The translations under genes and the position numbers were made by a program. A stretch of 64,000 nucleotides of DNA from Zhengitettix transpicula (Eukaryota > Arthropoda > Insecta > Orthoptera > Tetrigidae). Location: positions 10,124,001 through 10,188,000 of the forward strand of contig CM073596.1 in the NCBI GenBank assembly GCA_037074705.1. The letters run 5' to 3'. Of this stretch, positions 1-11,605 are shown piece by piece. A model generated the notes under the pieces. It was not told the origin of the DNA and did not search any database. It was given only the letters and a program-made list of their open reading frames with translations. Positions within the stretch are counted from its first letter, which is position 1, and every line of letters begins with the position of its first letter.

Positions 1-56
1 TATTGATAATATAAATTAAATAAATTAACAACTTTTTTTTACAGACATATTAAAAT

Positions 57-393
57 ATTTTATGCAACACAACAATAATGTTTCACAACCTTTTCGTACT
101 TTCATTAAGTATGTGGCATAATATTTTATTCAATACAACAATGTTTCAGTACTTTTTGAACTTTCGTCAAGTTTTAACTTCAACCAGTTTATTATGTTTC
201 TACAGTAACTTTTTTTGTCATTCACGGGAAAAAGAACAAACAAATTTATAACATTTATTTCTTCTTAATCTTCTACCTTAAACCATGTATGGCAAAAAGA
301 ATTGTTACTATAGAAACATAATAAGCTGATTGAAGTTAAAACTTGATGAAAGTACAAAAAGAGACTGAAACATTGTGTTGAATAAAATATTAT
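57..393. repeat. Foldback element with ~100-bp arms and paired hammerhead-like motifs
   Basis: Bases 117-218 and 292-393 are near-perfect reverse complements around a ~75-base loop. On the + strand the right arm reads CUUGAUGA, a short hairpin (AGUAC/GUACU in the better arm), then GAAACAUUGUG; the left arm carries the same on the - strand. A third partial copy of the left arm lies at 57-112. No coding. Confidence 0.8.
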
Positions 394-838
394 AAATAAA
401 AATAGAAACTTTATCTGACTTGTATTAAATATAAATATAAGAAGTGTAAAATGGTCATTTTACACTATTTATATGACAAATATTTTAAAATGCCTGTGAA
501 GAAAAATCGTTCATTTGTTTAAGTTGTGAAATTAAGTTTTTATCATTTGTTTAATAAATGTTTCCTGACTAATGGATATTATATTTATTTATTGAAGGAC
601 TTGGAATGATTATAATTGATGAGACAGTTTCATTTCACTATTAATATTGCATTATGGATTAAATTTAGGAAAGTGAAGATGCACAATCACTGCCAGAGGG
701 AAAGTGTTGTTACCTTCTGAACCTAAACCTCATGTTCACTCTTGTGTGCATATGTTTAACATATATAAAACAAGGGAAGGAAAAAATGGTTAATTTGAAG
801 AAAAGCCAAATTTTTGTTGATTGAGAGTAGGAACTTAC

Positions 839-996
839 CTGTATCCTGCCTGGTTCATGTGCAGCTTCTCAACGCAGCAGCAACTGATGGTCTGCCACAT
901 TGCCCATGTAGGTTTCATGCCCAGTGACCACACTGCTCATCCACTATGACTTTCTCTTCTGCCACCACTCAAATTAGACCTCCAAATCATCTCCAG
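839..996 (-). pseudogene. Possible eroded exon, minus strand
   Basis: On the minus strand the stretch has an acceptor-like gaaacag and an excellent donor (ATACAG|gtaagt). One frame reads WMSSVVTGHETYMGNVADHQ and the last part in another frame VEKLHMNQAGYR. The two look like one broken peptide, with stops and a frameshift. I do not recognise the protein. Confidence 0.3.
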
Positions 997-1625
997 CTGT
1001 TTCATTAACAAGAAAATATTTTAGAATATAATTGTTATAATGAGTTTGAGAACAGAGTATTTCAGTGTAAGATCAAATCTATGACATTTTAGCTTCAACC
1101 CAACCAGAACATAAATTTTTCACCTTCTCCTATATGTTCTCCTTTGTATATCCCTTTATTCCTGCTGATTGGACAGAGTAAGGGCCTTCTCCTATCCAAT
1201 CCTACTGCTGTATCCCAAGTATGAATAGATAAAAATAGTATCTAGATAACAGAAAAATATTAACGATAAAATAAATAAATGTTTCTGTTGTAATCCATTG
1301 TTGTATATATCAGGTTATACAAAAGCTGTCAGAACGACATGGAACACATACCCGCTTTCGAGTTTCTCACCTGGTTTGTGTTTTTACAGCTCTTAAGATG
1401 CTGAATAACCTTATGAAAGCAACAAGGAATGTGGAATTTGTTTTATCATTAAATTTTACCTGATAATTGGCTACTTGTTTATCTAATAAATATTATGTAG
1501 TGTCCAAGTGTTATTCACATGTTGCCGTCTTCTATCATTATGAGATAATTAGATATATAATTTAATACTGAATCATCAGAATTTACTTATAAACATTTAA
1601 GTTTACAATTAACTAAAATGTCATG

Positions 1626-1690
1626 TTTCATCCCTTTGTTTCTATAATAAAATACATCTGAAGAGTTCCCTAAACAAAGGGATGAAACTT
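1626..1690. repeat. Inverted repeat with hammerhead-like core
   Basis: gtttcatccctttgttt and its exact reverse complement flank ~31 bases. The + strand reads CUGAAGA at 1658, a stem that can pair (UUCC/GGGA), then GAAAC. Confidence 0.6.
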
Positions 1691-1694
1691 TATG

Positions 1695-2700
1695 TATTTG
1701 CATTAATTGTAAATTTAAATATTATAGTATTATTGACTTTTGGTCAATTTCTCCTAAATATATTTAATACAAGTCAGATTAAGTTCAACTTTTAATTATA
1801 ATTAAATATATTTTCTGATTTATTGTTTTTGAGTTCTCTTACTATATATGTCTTATACTTCCAGACATGATCAATTAAATTGTTAAGTACTTGTTTAGCA
1901 AAATTGGTGACTATATTTCCTGCAAGTACGTTAATCATTTCTGTGTGTCCGTCTCATTTGCAAAATAAAAATAACTGGTTTCATTTAGAAATATATTAAA
2001 TCTAAGTAGTTCAATTTTTGATAATGACTGGAAAAATATAAATTACATTATATACTGGTAGACAGTAACTGAATTTAAAGAAAATGTAATTAATTAATAT
2101 ATAAATATGACTGTATTTGTATCATACAAAGGTGAACTCCAACAACTGAATTTAATAATTTTGATCTAATAAGAAGTAACTTGGAAATGATTTGCAAAAC
2201 ACATGACAGAAGTTTAGAAGAGTTTCTCAATTGTATGTATATTTGATGATTGTGGATGTGAAACACTTGATATCATTGCAGTTATTCTGTGAGAACTTCA
2301 GTTTACAGGTAATTTTGAGGTGTAAAGTCACAATTACGAAGGTAGAGCATAAGAGTTTTTATAAAATACCTAGAAAGTAATTAGAAAGGCTGGGTTTTGA
2401 TGGTTGAAAAGAGTACAAAATTGGCAAATTATTACCACAGGACAAAATTTAATTTAATTTTATTGTGTCATTATTAATCATCATCAGTCATATATTTATA
2501 GTCAGGTGCAGACAATACTTCCTAGTTTGTCAGAGGGAAATATAATATTCGTTCTGTCATGATAACTTGTTAAATTTGCATACAGAAGTTAACCTGAGGG
2601 GTTTTCATCATTTAGGATTTAATGCTTCATTACTTAATGAAAAATCATAAAACATATCAAAGTGATTTTGTTTCTCGCTGATATTGAAGTAAAAACCAAC
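1695..2700. other. AT-rich stretch, nothing recognised
   Basis: No open frame above noise, no tRNA, no clear terminal repeats. The stretches 394-838 and 997-1620 are similar. Confidence 0.5.
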
Positions 2701-2728
2701 CGTCTTCATTTATATTTGCCTATACCCA

Positions 2729-3282
2729 ATAAATAACCATTTACGGTGATAATGTTACCGTTTGATGTTAAATTAAGGACGACCGCCATATTGATTTATA
2801 TTTGTCAGTCACTTCAATACTTATTTTGAAAACTCATACCTTTCTTCGTGGATATTTGATTGTTCCTATTAAATAATCATAAACTATTTACTGCGATACT
2901 GTTGTTGTTTGATGTTTTAATTAAAGACAGGCCGCCATCTTAATGCAACGTGTTTGCTAATCGCACCTTAGACATTTGTTCATTTTTATTTCACGTAGGC
3001 CTTATTGTTACCAATTTATCGTTGAATTGAAATTTAAACCTGAAGAGGCCCCCAAACAATAAGTGATTCAACGTCGTGTCTGTTTTATTATGATGTAAAA
3101 AAATTTCGTAATAAATTTCTGACTGATAGGCTGATGTTTTTTCGTTTATTGAAATAAGTCAGATATATGTAATTGTTAATTTATATTTCTCTGGCGCTTC
3201 ATTACATGCTAAAAAGGTCATAAAACGTTTCCAGCGATATTATTACTCTTTGATACTAAATTAAGGACGGCCGCCATCTTAA
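2729..3282. repeat. Three dispersed ~70-bp direct repeats ending in GCCGCCAT
   Basis: Copies at about 2729-2795, 2869-2942 and 3220-3282 share a TTTGATGTTAAATTAAGGAC-like body and end in (G)CCGCCATNTT. That end resembles the YY1/Pho site. All three have the same orientation, with unequal spacing. A 3283-4288 stretch after them shows nothing I recognise. Confidence 0.6.
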
Positions 3283-4288
3283 CATCTCGATTACGAAGCG
3301 GCCCAATTTTTCTCTTATTAACAAACATCACAGTTTGGTTTCTGTTACGCTCTGATTTTGCTCCCACATACTTTTACCAGAATCTCTGTGGCAATTAGTC
3401 TGCCGATTGCGAATTCCTTATTACACAAGGCCGTAGCAAGATTTTCTCCGTCGGATGTTAATGTGAAGGTGAAAGATTTGCAATTAAAAAAATAAATGGG
3501 TTTTAAAATTATAATTTACTATTTTTCAGATTGTTTTTTCCTGGCTGAGATAACGGACCTGGAATGGCATATTGAGATTTAATCGTTGAAGTTCTCGAGC
3601 CGTCTTAACCACTCTTACTGACCGGACTGTTCTCTATAACCATAAACGAACGAATTCTACGAAAATAAATTAAACTAAAGCATGCTTTCTTGTCCTCCAT
3701 TATATTTCTATTTTAAAACCGCGTCATTCCAACATGGCTGAGCCTAATAACTTTGCTCGCCATAATCATCCAACCCGTTCCCCGCAGCCGACAGACAAAA
3801 TTTTGCGTCGCAGACACCCTACTATATATACTCTTTTTTTATCGTTACCCTGCTAACCCCATCTTGTAGACGACGGAACTATGTTACTTTCTTACACATG
3901 TTCCATCAACACAACATAAATATTTCCCGTAATAAACACTTAAATATTAGGTTGAACAACAACAACCACCACCTCAATATAAACTGCGGCTCGATTCTTT
4001 CTTATTACAAATTTATAAATCACAAATTCGTCCAAATTTTAAAAAAAATATGTCAGACGTCCAGTATCAAACTCCAGACATTCATTTTAGTGGCAAATGC
4101 TAAGATTTTGTTGGCAGCAGCCAGTGACTATTCCAGAATTATATCAGAAATAACTTTAAATTAAAAGGAACATAACTGAAACTAACGAACAAATTGTTAC
4201 TATAAAATTTTATTATTATACGAACTTCTTTCCGTTCATATTATTATATTTGCTTTAGAGTTCTTCAGACAGTTTGTGCTTCAGTCGT

Positions 4289-4378
4289 ATCGTCCATACA
4301 TCTCGTACGATTTTTCAAACATCTGACGCAAGCAACAAAGATTGCAAGAAACTTTGTAGTGTGGTATTTATTTTATAA

Positions 4379-4422
<44 letters not shown>

Positions 4423-4496
4423 TCCTTACATCTCTTACGATTTTTCAATCACCTGACGCAAGCAACAAAGATTGCCAGAAACGTTATCGTGTGGTA

Positions 4497-4500
<4 letters not shown>
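4289..4500. repeat. Direct repeat of ~82 bp separated by (TA)n, with hammerhead-like motifs
   Basis: 4289-4370 and 4419-4500 are close copies. Each has CUGACGC, a GCAA/UUGC hairpin, then GAAAC. Each is followed by a (TA)n run (4383-4420; 4499-4535), which suggests the repeat and microsatellite were duplicated together. Confidence 0.75.
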
Positions 4501-4535
<35 letters not shown>

Positions 4536-4538
<3 letters not shown>

Positions 4539-5532
4539 AATACTAATTAAAAAGGCCATTAATTGTTTAAATTACAATATTTTGTTTGGTGGTATATCAA
4601 AGGTCGGCGGGCTTTTATTGATATTAAATTAGGGAGACCATGAATTGCTTGGTTTACAATCTTTGGTTTAGCGGCATTGGTCTCAAAGAACGACAGTGGC
4701 TGTCTGGCGAGGGATGTGGTCGGAGAGACGAGTTGGTCTGGCGTCATCTATGAGATTGGTCGTCGTGCCCAGTGGGCCGAGCGACGTAGGCAATGTTAAA
4801 GTTTAATTATCTGTTAGTCTGTGGAATTTGTGGAAGCAGTTGGGTGCCAGATCTCGAGGGAGAAGGATGTGGATGGAGAGTTAGTTGGGTGCCAGATCTC
4901 GAGGGAGAAGGATGTCTTAAAGCAGATCGCTTGATTTTGGAGGAGAAAGAGTTGATCATCAGAGTTAATAGCAGACGTCAACGTGCCGTTGGGCCGATGA
5001 TAGACAAAAATATCTCATGATCTATCCATTTTTATGAACACTGTAACACTGAATAGTTTCCTTGTTAAAACATCTTGGATGTTTGCGGAAATAGCGACTG
5101 ATTGACTGGTGGCTGCGGGTGAAACAGCGGTTGTCCATAGGCGAGGAGTCTGGAGTTCTGAAAGGATTGAAGTGAATGTGCAATTTTATGCACATAATGG
5201 TCTTTTAGTGAAGTGTGTTCCCAAACTTTGAAATCATTAAGTCTGGTTCAAAAGTACGAACTAAAATAATAAATGTTTGTAAACAGTAATTAAAGGTAAA
5301 GCCAGATTTCGTTTCTTTTCATTTCATATTCAGTACGTTTCAAATTGTTTAAATTGTAAATTCTTTAATTGTACTCTTGATTTGTTTCTTACTATCAAAC
5401 CCAGTAAAGACCCTGAGAAAAGGAGTATTTAGATTTGTTTATAAAATATAAAATTTGTAACCTTAAAGAATAAATTTGTTTTTAATAATTAATAATAATT
5501 TTTTTAAATTCACTATTCAAATAATTATTACA
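4536..5532 (+). mobile_element. LTR copy L1 (solo LTR-like), + orientation
   Basis: Starts TGTAAT and ends ATTACA, flanked by (TA)n on both sides. It shares with the other copies the 5' phrase GGCCATTAATTGTTT and the internal phrase ATCAAACCCAGT...GACCCTGAGA (at 5395). A 33-bp internal tandem repeat lies at 4840-4915. No coding. Confidence 0.7.
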
Positions 5533-6420
5533 ATATATATATATATATATATCTGTGTGTGTGTGTGTATAAATGAATGTCTGTGTCTCCCCTATGCGCT
5601 CCTAAACCATTCTTCCGATTGCGATGAAACTTTGGTGAGTTGTTGTGCGCACCCCCACAAAGGTTTCTGTCGGGTTTTCGAAGCGTTAGGCAGTAACCGA
5701 GGGGACAACAGGGGATAAATTAAAAACTATTCTGAAACGGTCGATATTAGCGTTGATTAATTACTTTTCGGGGTCTATGTGATTAATAGTTTATATCCAG
5801 ATGTTTTTAGTATATAATTTCAACCCTTAAAGCACCAATAAGTGAGGGAGTGGAGGTGCGTTACATAAAAATAACTGGAAGCAACGGACATCGGTGTCAA
5901 AACCAGGATTATAGAAGTAAATGACTTTAATTCTGACATTTACTATACTGGTTAAGCTTTAGTTCAACCCCTAGGATTGGGGGGTGGAAGGGAGCGATAA
6001 AGTTCAGTGTAGAATCTTAAACACGTGTAGTAATTTCTACTAATTTTCATACACATGCTACTTTCGACCCAGAAACAGACACGAAGGGATTAAGACACAC
6101 CTGTCACCTTTAGCATTATTAGCATCGAATAAAACGTTTTCGGGTCGCTTAATTGTATATTGTCAGTCTAGAACTTTGAAGTGTCTAATTTCAACTTCAA
6201 AAGACAAGGGAGGGAAGCACCCTTACCGTACGGGTGGTGGTGAAAGGGGTTTACATAAAACGTAATGCAAAAAGGACCGATATTATTGTCGATTCCGTGG
6301 TTATAGGAGTCGCTAAATCTCGTATTAATCATGGTGGTTGATGAAATTTTATGTTTCTCTTCGTGGAGGTTGACACGTTTGAGGAAAGGTTAACCGGAGT
6401 ATTTTTGACCCTCTTAAGGT
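5533..6420 (-). repeat. Decayed RTE-tail-like interspersed repeat, minus orientation
   Basis: After a (TA)n(TG)n tract the phrase CGATTGCGATGAAACTTTGG and later blocks (near 5815 and 6180) recur in the elements at 22.5, 29.5 and 37.3 kb. It is much eroded. 6420-6890 holds nothing I can name. Confidence 0.45.
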
Positions 6421-6889
6421 ACCGGGAATTTTTTTTATTTTCTTAGGGTACGATCTGTATTTTTGTCTCTATTTAGTTACTGGTTGTATTTGTTTACTGC
6501 TTTAAGATTCTTGGAGTATTTTTAGACTTTAATAAATTATCGAGAATTTTCAGTATTAATTAGTCCTGATTTTTTAGTCGGTCTTTAGTTAGTTTTGAAT
6601 ATGAGAGTAGTTAAAGTACCGTCAGTCACCATCCTTATTTTTGAAGTTAGATGCTGATGGGTTAGGTCGGGGAGGACGAACGTAAATGGGCAAATTCTCC
6701 TAACATTAAGAGGTTAGTGTCGAACCAATTCATACTTCGGGTTAATTTAAATAAATACCCGGGCAACTAGTTAGCTGACAGGAGTGTTGTTCTGTGTCTT
6801 GACCCTCGTCCGGTTCTCAGTACTTAAATGTGGCCTCGTGGGGCCAATTCCACCCCCTCTTTCCATTTACTGTAAATCTCCTCAACTTT

Positions 6890-7260
6890 TCTAATTCAAT
6901 TTAACGCCAAGCGCTGGAAGAAGATGATGAAGATAAGGTTGAGGTATTGCTGCAACGGCCAAGAAGTCAGTGACAAGAACCTGGTGAAGGGCACGGCCTT
7001 TGAATGGATCAGAGAAACACTGACAATCAGAAAGAGAGGGGGGGGGGGGAGGCGAAAGAACTGGAGAAGAATAAAGTGGACAGATATGGTGCCAAAGAGG
7101 TTCTAGGAAAAGTAAATGAGGGGGAAGAGATCGATCTTGGCCAGAGTTCATAAGAGACAGGTGAACTGGACATATAAGGAGCCATCATCCATGGATGGAG
7201 TAACAGGTCCACAGTGAAAGAAGAAGGAGCTTAGGATTTGCACAACACTCGATAATAATA
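6890..7260 (+). repeat. Repeat block shared with 26,690-26,900, probable LINE remnant
   Basis: GTGGACAGATATGGTG and CCAT(C)ATCCATGGA...GAAGAAGGA occur in the same order in both places. Translation gives WRRIKWTDMV-like words typical of LINE C-termini, with stops. A G10 run lies at 7040-7050. Confidence 0.4.
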
Positions 7261-7404
7261 TTTCTGAGCAGAAGAAGAAATGAGCTCTTAAAAGGCAATG
7301 AATCAGAATCAAAGGATCAGGGGAGAAAATGATTTCGTGACAGGATAAGAAATCGAATCGCTACGTAGTTGAGCCTGTCTTTTCAGGTCTGTGCAACGGG
7401 TGGA

Positions 7405-7490
7405 GTGTGAGGATAGCTCAGGCGGTAAGAGCAACCGCGCACCGAGCGCCAGCCCTGGGTTTGATTCCCGGTTCGGTTCTACTCTGTTAA
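7405..7490 (+). mobile_element. tRNA-derived SINE head
   Basis: Has a pol III A box (TAGCTCAGGCGG) and B box (GGTTTGATTCC) at tRNA spacing, but the arms do not fold to a tRNA and no CCA-side acceptor pairs with the 5' side. Read as a SINE promoter, not a tRNA gene. Confidence 0.6.
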
Positions 7491-8015
7491 TAACATTTCT
7501 TCTTCAATAATGATTTCAAAATTGGAACCATTTGTATTTTAATATATTTAATACTACAAAATAACTTTTACATGAAACATCATCAGGCTATTAATTCAGC
7601 AATTGATTATGAATAAAAATTTTAAACATTAAAATACACAAAAATAAATCAAAACAGACACCATCCAACATTTTGGAACCTCTTCAGGTGTTGTAAAATT
7701 AAATGATGAATCCGTAATAATTATTTATGGTACCTTCTAAACTTATGTTCCTCCATATTTTATTTATTTAATTATTGAGAATTTATCATTGAACTACATA
7801 TGAGGTCGTCACAAAAAATTTTGGGTGAAACGTCGTGAATGTTTTAATGTTTTTTTTTCTATTATAATGCTTTAATTTTTTATTCATAATAATTTTCTAA
7901 AATGATAGCACAATGGTTTTTTCATTTATTTAAAGAAGTCAAATATAATTGTTAAAAGAACTTTAACATTAATAAGGAGAATATCAAAGATCTAATATTT
8001 TATCGGTGTAATTGT

Positions 8016-8055
<40 letters not shown>

Positions 8056-9525
8056 TGTAATGATGAAAGGGAAATTAATAATTATAAACTATTGAACTAA
8101 ATTGTTACCGGCGAACACACAGAGATACAATAATGGTCGAGAATATTAAACAGGCAAGGTATTGTTTGGAGCGCGCGTAACTTGATGGAGTTGGCAGTCA
8201 GCCACGAGACATTGCTGTGTACGGAAGATATTAAAATTCAGCAGTCTGCAATCAGAGGCTGATGATTTTGGTGGTAGAAGTCTCCAGTTTTCCGTTGCAA
8301 GATCCCAGAGATTGGCAGAGAACACAGAATCTAGGGAGTATTAATACAGATATTCAGAACTGGAACAGTGAACTGCGATTTGTTGGCGTGCGTGCGGTGT
8401 GTGATCGACCAACAATTAAACGTACAAGATCAGAATGAGGTCAACAGTTTTTTTTAAGTGTTTGCAAACCAAAATAAAATAAATTCAGTGTTACATTGCC
8501 TGTTCATAATATTGTTCGAGGAGAAAGTTATTTTTAGGTAACAGGCAACATGACGGTAATCCACGTGGTGGCAACTCCCGTTTAATAGCATAGGTAGGGA
8601 TTTGAAATGGGGGATGTGGAAGGGTAGAGGAAGGTAGCCAAGGGTTAACTAGGGCCCCCGGGCCATCGTTTAAGGATTCTACCCGGCATTCGCCTAAAGA
8701 AATGCAGGGAAAACCTTAGAAAAACCTGCATCAGGTAGGTCGGGCATTGGGTACTTGTCCCACGCCCTTCCGATGGCAGGAGAGGGGTTAGCTGTGGGGA
8801 CGCAGCATTCCCTTCTCCGTGCCTCGACCAGTTTAGGAGGCAGCTGGCCGACTATTCCAATGGGAACAGCGGACAACTCTTACCGTATGCCCAAGGTCTG
8901 CTACCCCGGAACATACACCTCTCAAAACAGGCCGAGGTGCCTCGGCTTGTCTTGCACAATCTTTACAATTGCCCTGGTACCAGTACAAATAGTGAGTAAA
9001 AAGGAAACATTTAAATTAAAATTGTAAACGTTCATAATATCGTCAGATTTCTATTTTATTTCAAATTTATTAAAATATTTGTCAATAGTAAATTGTAAAA
9101 ATAATTGTTTAGAAAGGTGAATAAAAAATGTTCTTTATTTAAAAGGCGCAGTAAAGACCTTGAGATAAGGTGAAATTTTCAGTTATTTATAATTTGTTGT
9201 TAAGATCGGCGAGTAATTTGTTTTATAAGGTAAAATAGTTGTGTGTAATAAACTAATTATTTAATTAAATTAAAGAAATTATTTCATGTTCCTTTCATTA
9301 GATAATTTTCAATTATTAGTTCAATTTTAATTGATTATCTTCATTATTGAGCACAATATCTTGATGCCTTAACGTGTTATTTGGTATAAGTTTGCTTATT
9401 ACATTAATAATGAGCTCAACGTGGGGCAAAAATCATTTCAATTAATTTGATAGTATTTTCTTATTACATTAATGGCACATAAATTTGGGGCCTTTTTAAT
9501 TGACGACTATTCATTGTATATTACA
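8056..9525 (+). mobile_element. LTR copy L2, carrying a nested retroelement
   Basis: TGTAAT...ATTACA between (TA)n tracts. It is ~1.47 kb because a short retroelement (8530-8950) is inserted. Its end has a primer-site-like TGAGCTCAACGTGGGGC (9411-9427) and repeated TTATTACATTAAT phrases. Confidence 0.65.
8530..8950 (-). mobile_element. Poly-A-tailed short retroelement, copy R1 (minus)
   Basis: One of seven copies sharing the phrases CCGAGGTGCCTCGGC, ATGCAGG...CCCTGCAT and TGTTACCCTAAAAA. In this orientation the tail is a T run at the left. 5'-truncated and nested in L2. Confidence 0.85.
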
Positions 9526-9812
9526 ATATATATATATATATATATTTGTAAATCGTCAATTTTTTTAAAAGAACACATTTAATGTCGTTTCGAGACTTTT
9601 AGAAAATAAACGGTCTTGAGTTAAATGTAATTGAATATTATAAAAGTCTCTAAAATTGGAAAGAAACGTTAAATTTTTCAATTAATTCTCGGAGCTTTTC
9701 TGAAGAACTGAAATACATTACAAGAACTCAAAATCGGTTCATTTTTTGGTGAAAAAAATTATATACACAAGCAGTAGTCAATAAGCAGGCAAAAAAGAGG
9801 ATCAATACTACA

Positions 9813-9848
9813 CAATTTCCCTGCAGCCCTTGTTGCTTGCGTCAGGTG
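9813..9848 (-). repeat. Decayed hammerhead-like motif
   Basis: On the minus strand: CUGACGC, AAGCAA, then GGGAAAUUGUGUAG, parallel to the motif at 4453. Core bases are lost. Confidence 0.4.
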
Positions 9849-11314
9849 ATTGATAAATCGTAAGGGACTTTTTCATATATTTTTTCGATACGGAAACCGA
9901 CTTGTTGTGATTGGGTTGCTTTCGTAAGTTTAATTAGTTGTTTGTTTAATTTCTTCTTTTGTTGTTGTTGGTGCTAGAAGCGACGGCGCAGTAGTCGTCT
10001 ATTTCGCGGCGTTGCCAGATCGTCTTCCTGGAAGTGCGCTCTGATGGTCATCCATCCGTCTCGTTTCCTGCCCCATCTTCACGGCTAACTCGTGTAAAAA
10101 TAGCCTCACGTCATGCCGTCATCTCCCTTGCCTTTAAACCTCCGTGCAGGTAATGGGAAATCAATCAATTGATGGAAAAATAATCAGAGAATGTGCTTTA
10201 CGCGGCGAAGTATAAAATCCGCACTTAGAGACATGGGACTTCCCCACGGCGACTGTCGTCACCGAAACGTCGTGGGTGGGGTCTACTCACGAACTCATCC
10301 AGTCATGGATGTAGCCACTCCCAACTACCCGTCAAGTTGTTCTTACTCTTCACTTTCGGTGTTCCAGCCTCTCATCTTCTTGCTCCTTCCTGTTGTCATC
10401 CATCCTGACCACGTGCGTCTTCCTCCCCAGCCAAATGACGGTCCTGTTATATCTGCTAGCTATATCTATCCCTCCAACCTTTCCTTATCATTTTACTGGT
10501 CCATTCTTAAACCTTAAACATCATCCTGGTCCCACGCACGATTACTGGCTTTATTTCAACAAGGCCAGATTCCCAGCTTCAATTTCTGTGTCCATAATTG
10601 GTTGCAATTTTTACGTTACCAGATTTTCGCACCGTTCTTCCTTCATCCCCGCTGTTCCTTAAGGTTGGAGACACGCTGCCATCACGTCACGTAATGTAAC
10701 GTCAAGTTCCAGAAGTGTGCGATACTTCCTGCCAAAAAAAGTCTTAGGCCTCGGGAACGATACAAGCGACGAGCGGTGAGCGACTGGGAGCAGGTAGACT
10801 GAGCGACTCCGTTCCAATCGTAGTAGCCGGTTTGGGGGTCCGATGGCTACAACAAAGCAGCTGCCTCGCAATGGTCGACCCTCACCGCTGACCCCGGACA
10901 TTAAATTTTCTCTCACCGCCCAGCGTCAAAGAACTTGTACAATGCGGATACGTTAAAACACGGGACAATATCATCAAGTCCGTCAATAATTAATTATTTA
11001 TTGTATTTATTATATTATGTAAGAAGGGAAGGAAACAAAGTTTGTTAAATTTTTGTATTCAAACAAATAATATCTTGATACTGAGGCATCTCTGCCATGA
11101 TGATTCTCGAGTCGTACTGAGTCTTCATATAGTTACCTAAAATGAAATTTTAACACAGTAAAAACCTACAAATTTCGCTTACATGATTTATTGAACGTAC
11201 GTCAATGCCAATGGCTTGTTTTCTACATGACGTATGTATTTCCTCAGTTCTCTCTATATATATTACTATATATGTAATTTAATTTTTTATACAGGTGTTT
11301 CTCTACTTATGTAT
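9849..11314. other. Unannotated interval with a hammerhead-like relic near 10,250
   Basis: No convincing gene. At 10237-10290 CCCAC, a 6-pair hairpin with one mismatch (GGCGAC/GUCACC), GAAACGUC and GUGGG follow one another: stems I, II and the 3' core of a hammerhead with the CUGANGA segment missing. Open frames at 10,191-10,916 lack codon structure or homologues I recognise. Confidence 0.4.
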
Positions 11315-11605
11315 TGTAATGCCAGTTAATTGGGCCATTAATTGTTTGGACATAAATTTTGAATTGTTTGATAAATCCATTATAGCGGTCTGATCGAACA
11401 AACCGACAATGGAAAAGCAAGCTCAGCCGCTTTGTCGAAAAGTCAAAAATGGCGTATGCGCGCTAAAACTCGGGAGAACTAGGAGTCAGTTCGCGGAAAA
11501 ACATCGTGAGGAGCAGAGCAAGTAATATAACTGTTAGTTGGTGGCGGGACATTTCAGAGGACGGAACGAATAATACTAGAGCAGAGACTAGCCATCGTTA
11601 AAGTA

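Noticed and set aside
4359..4632. Open frames rich in Tyr-Ile repeats
   Set aside because: They are translations of (TA)n microsatellites.
8755..9027. A frame starting MSHALPMAGEG, also seen at 15,309 and 17,385
   Set aside because: It is conserved only because it lies on the antisense strand of a repeated retroelement; stops differ between copies and there is no codon structure.
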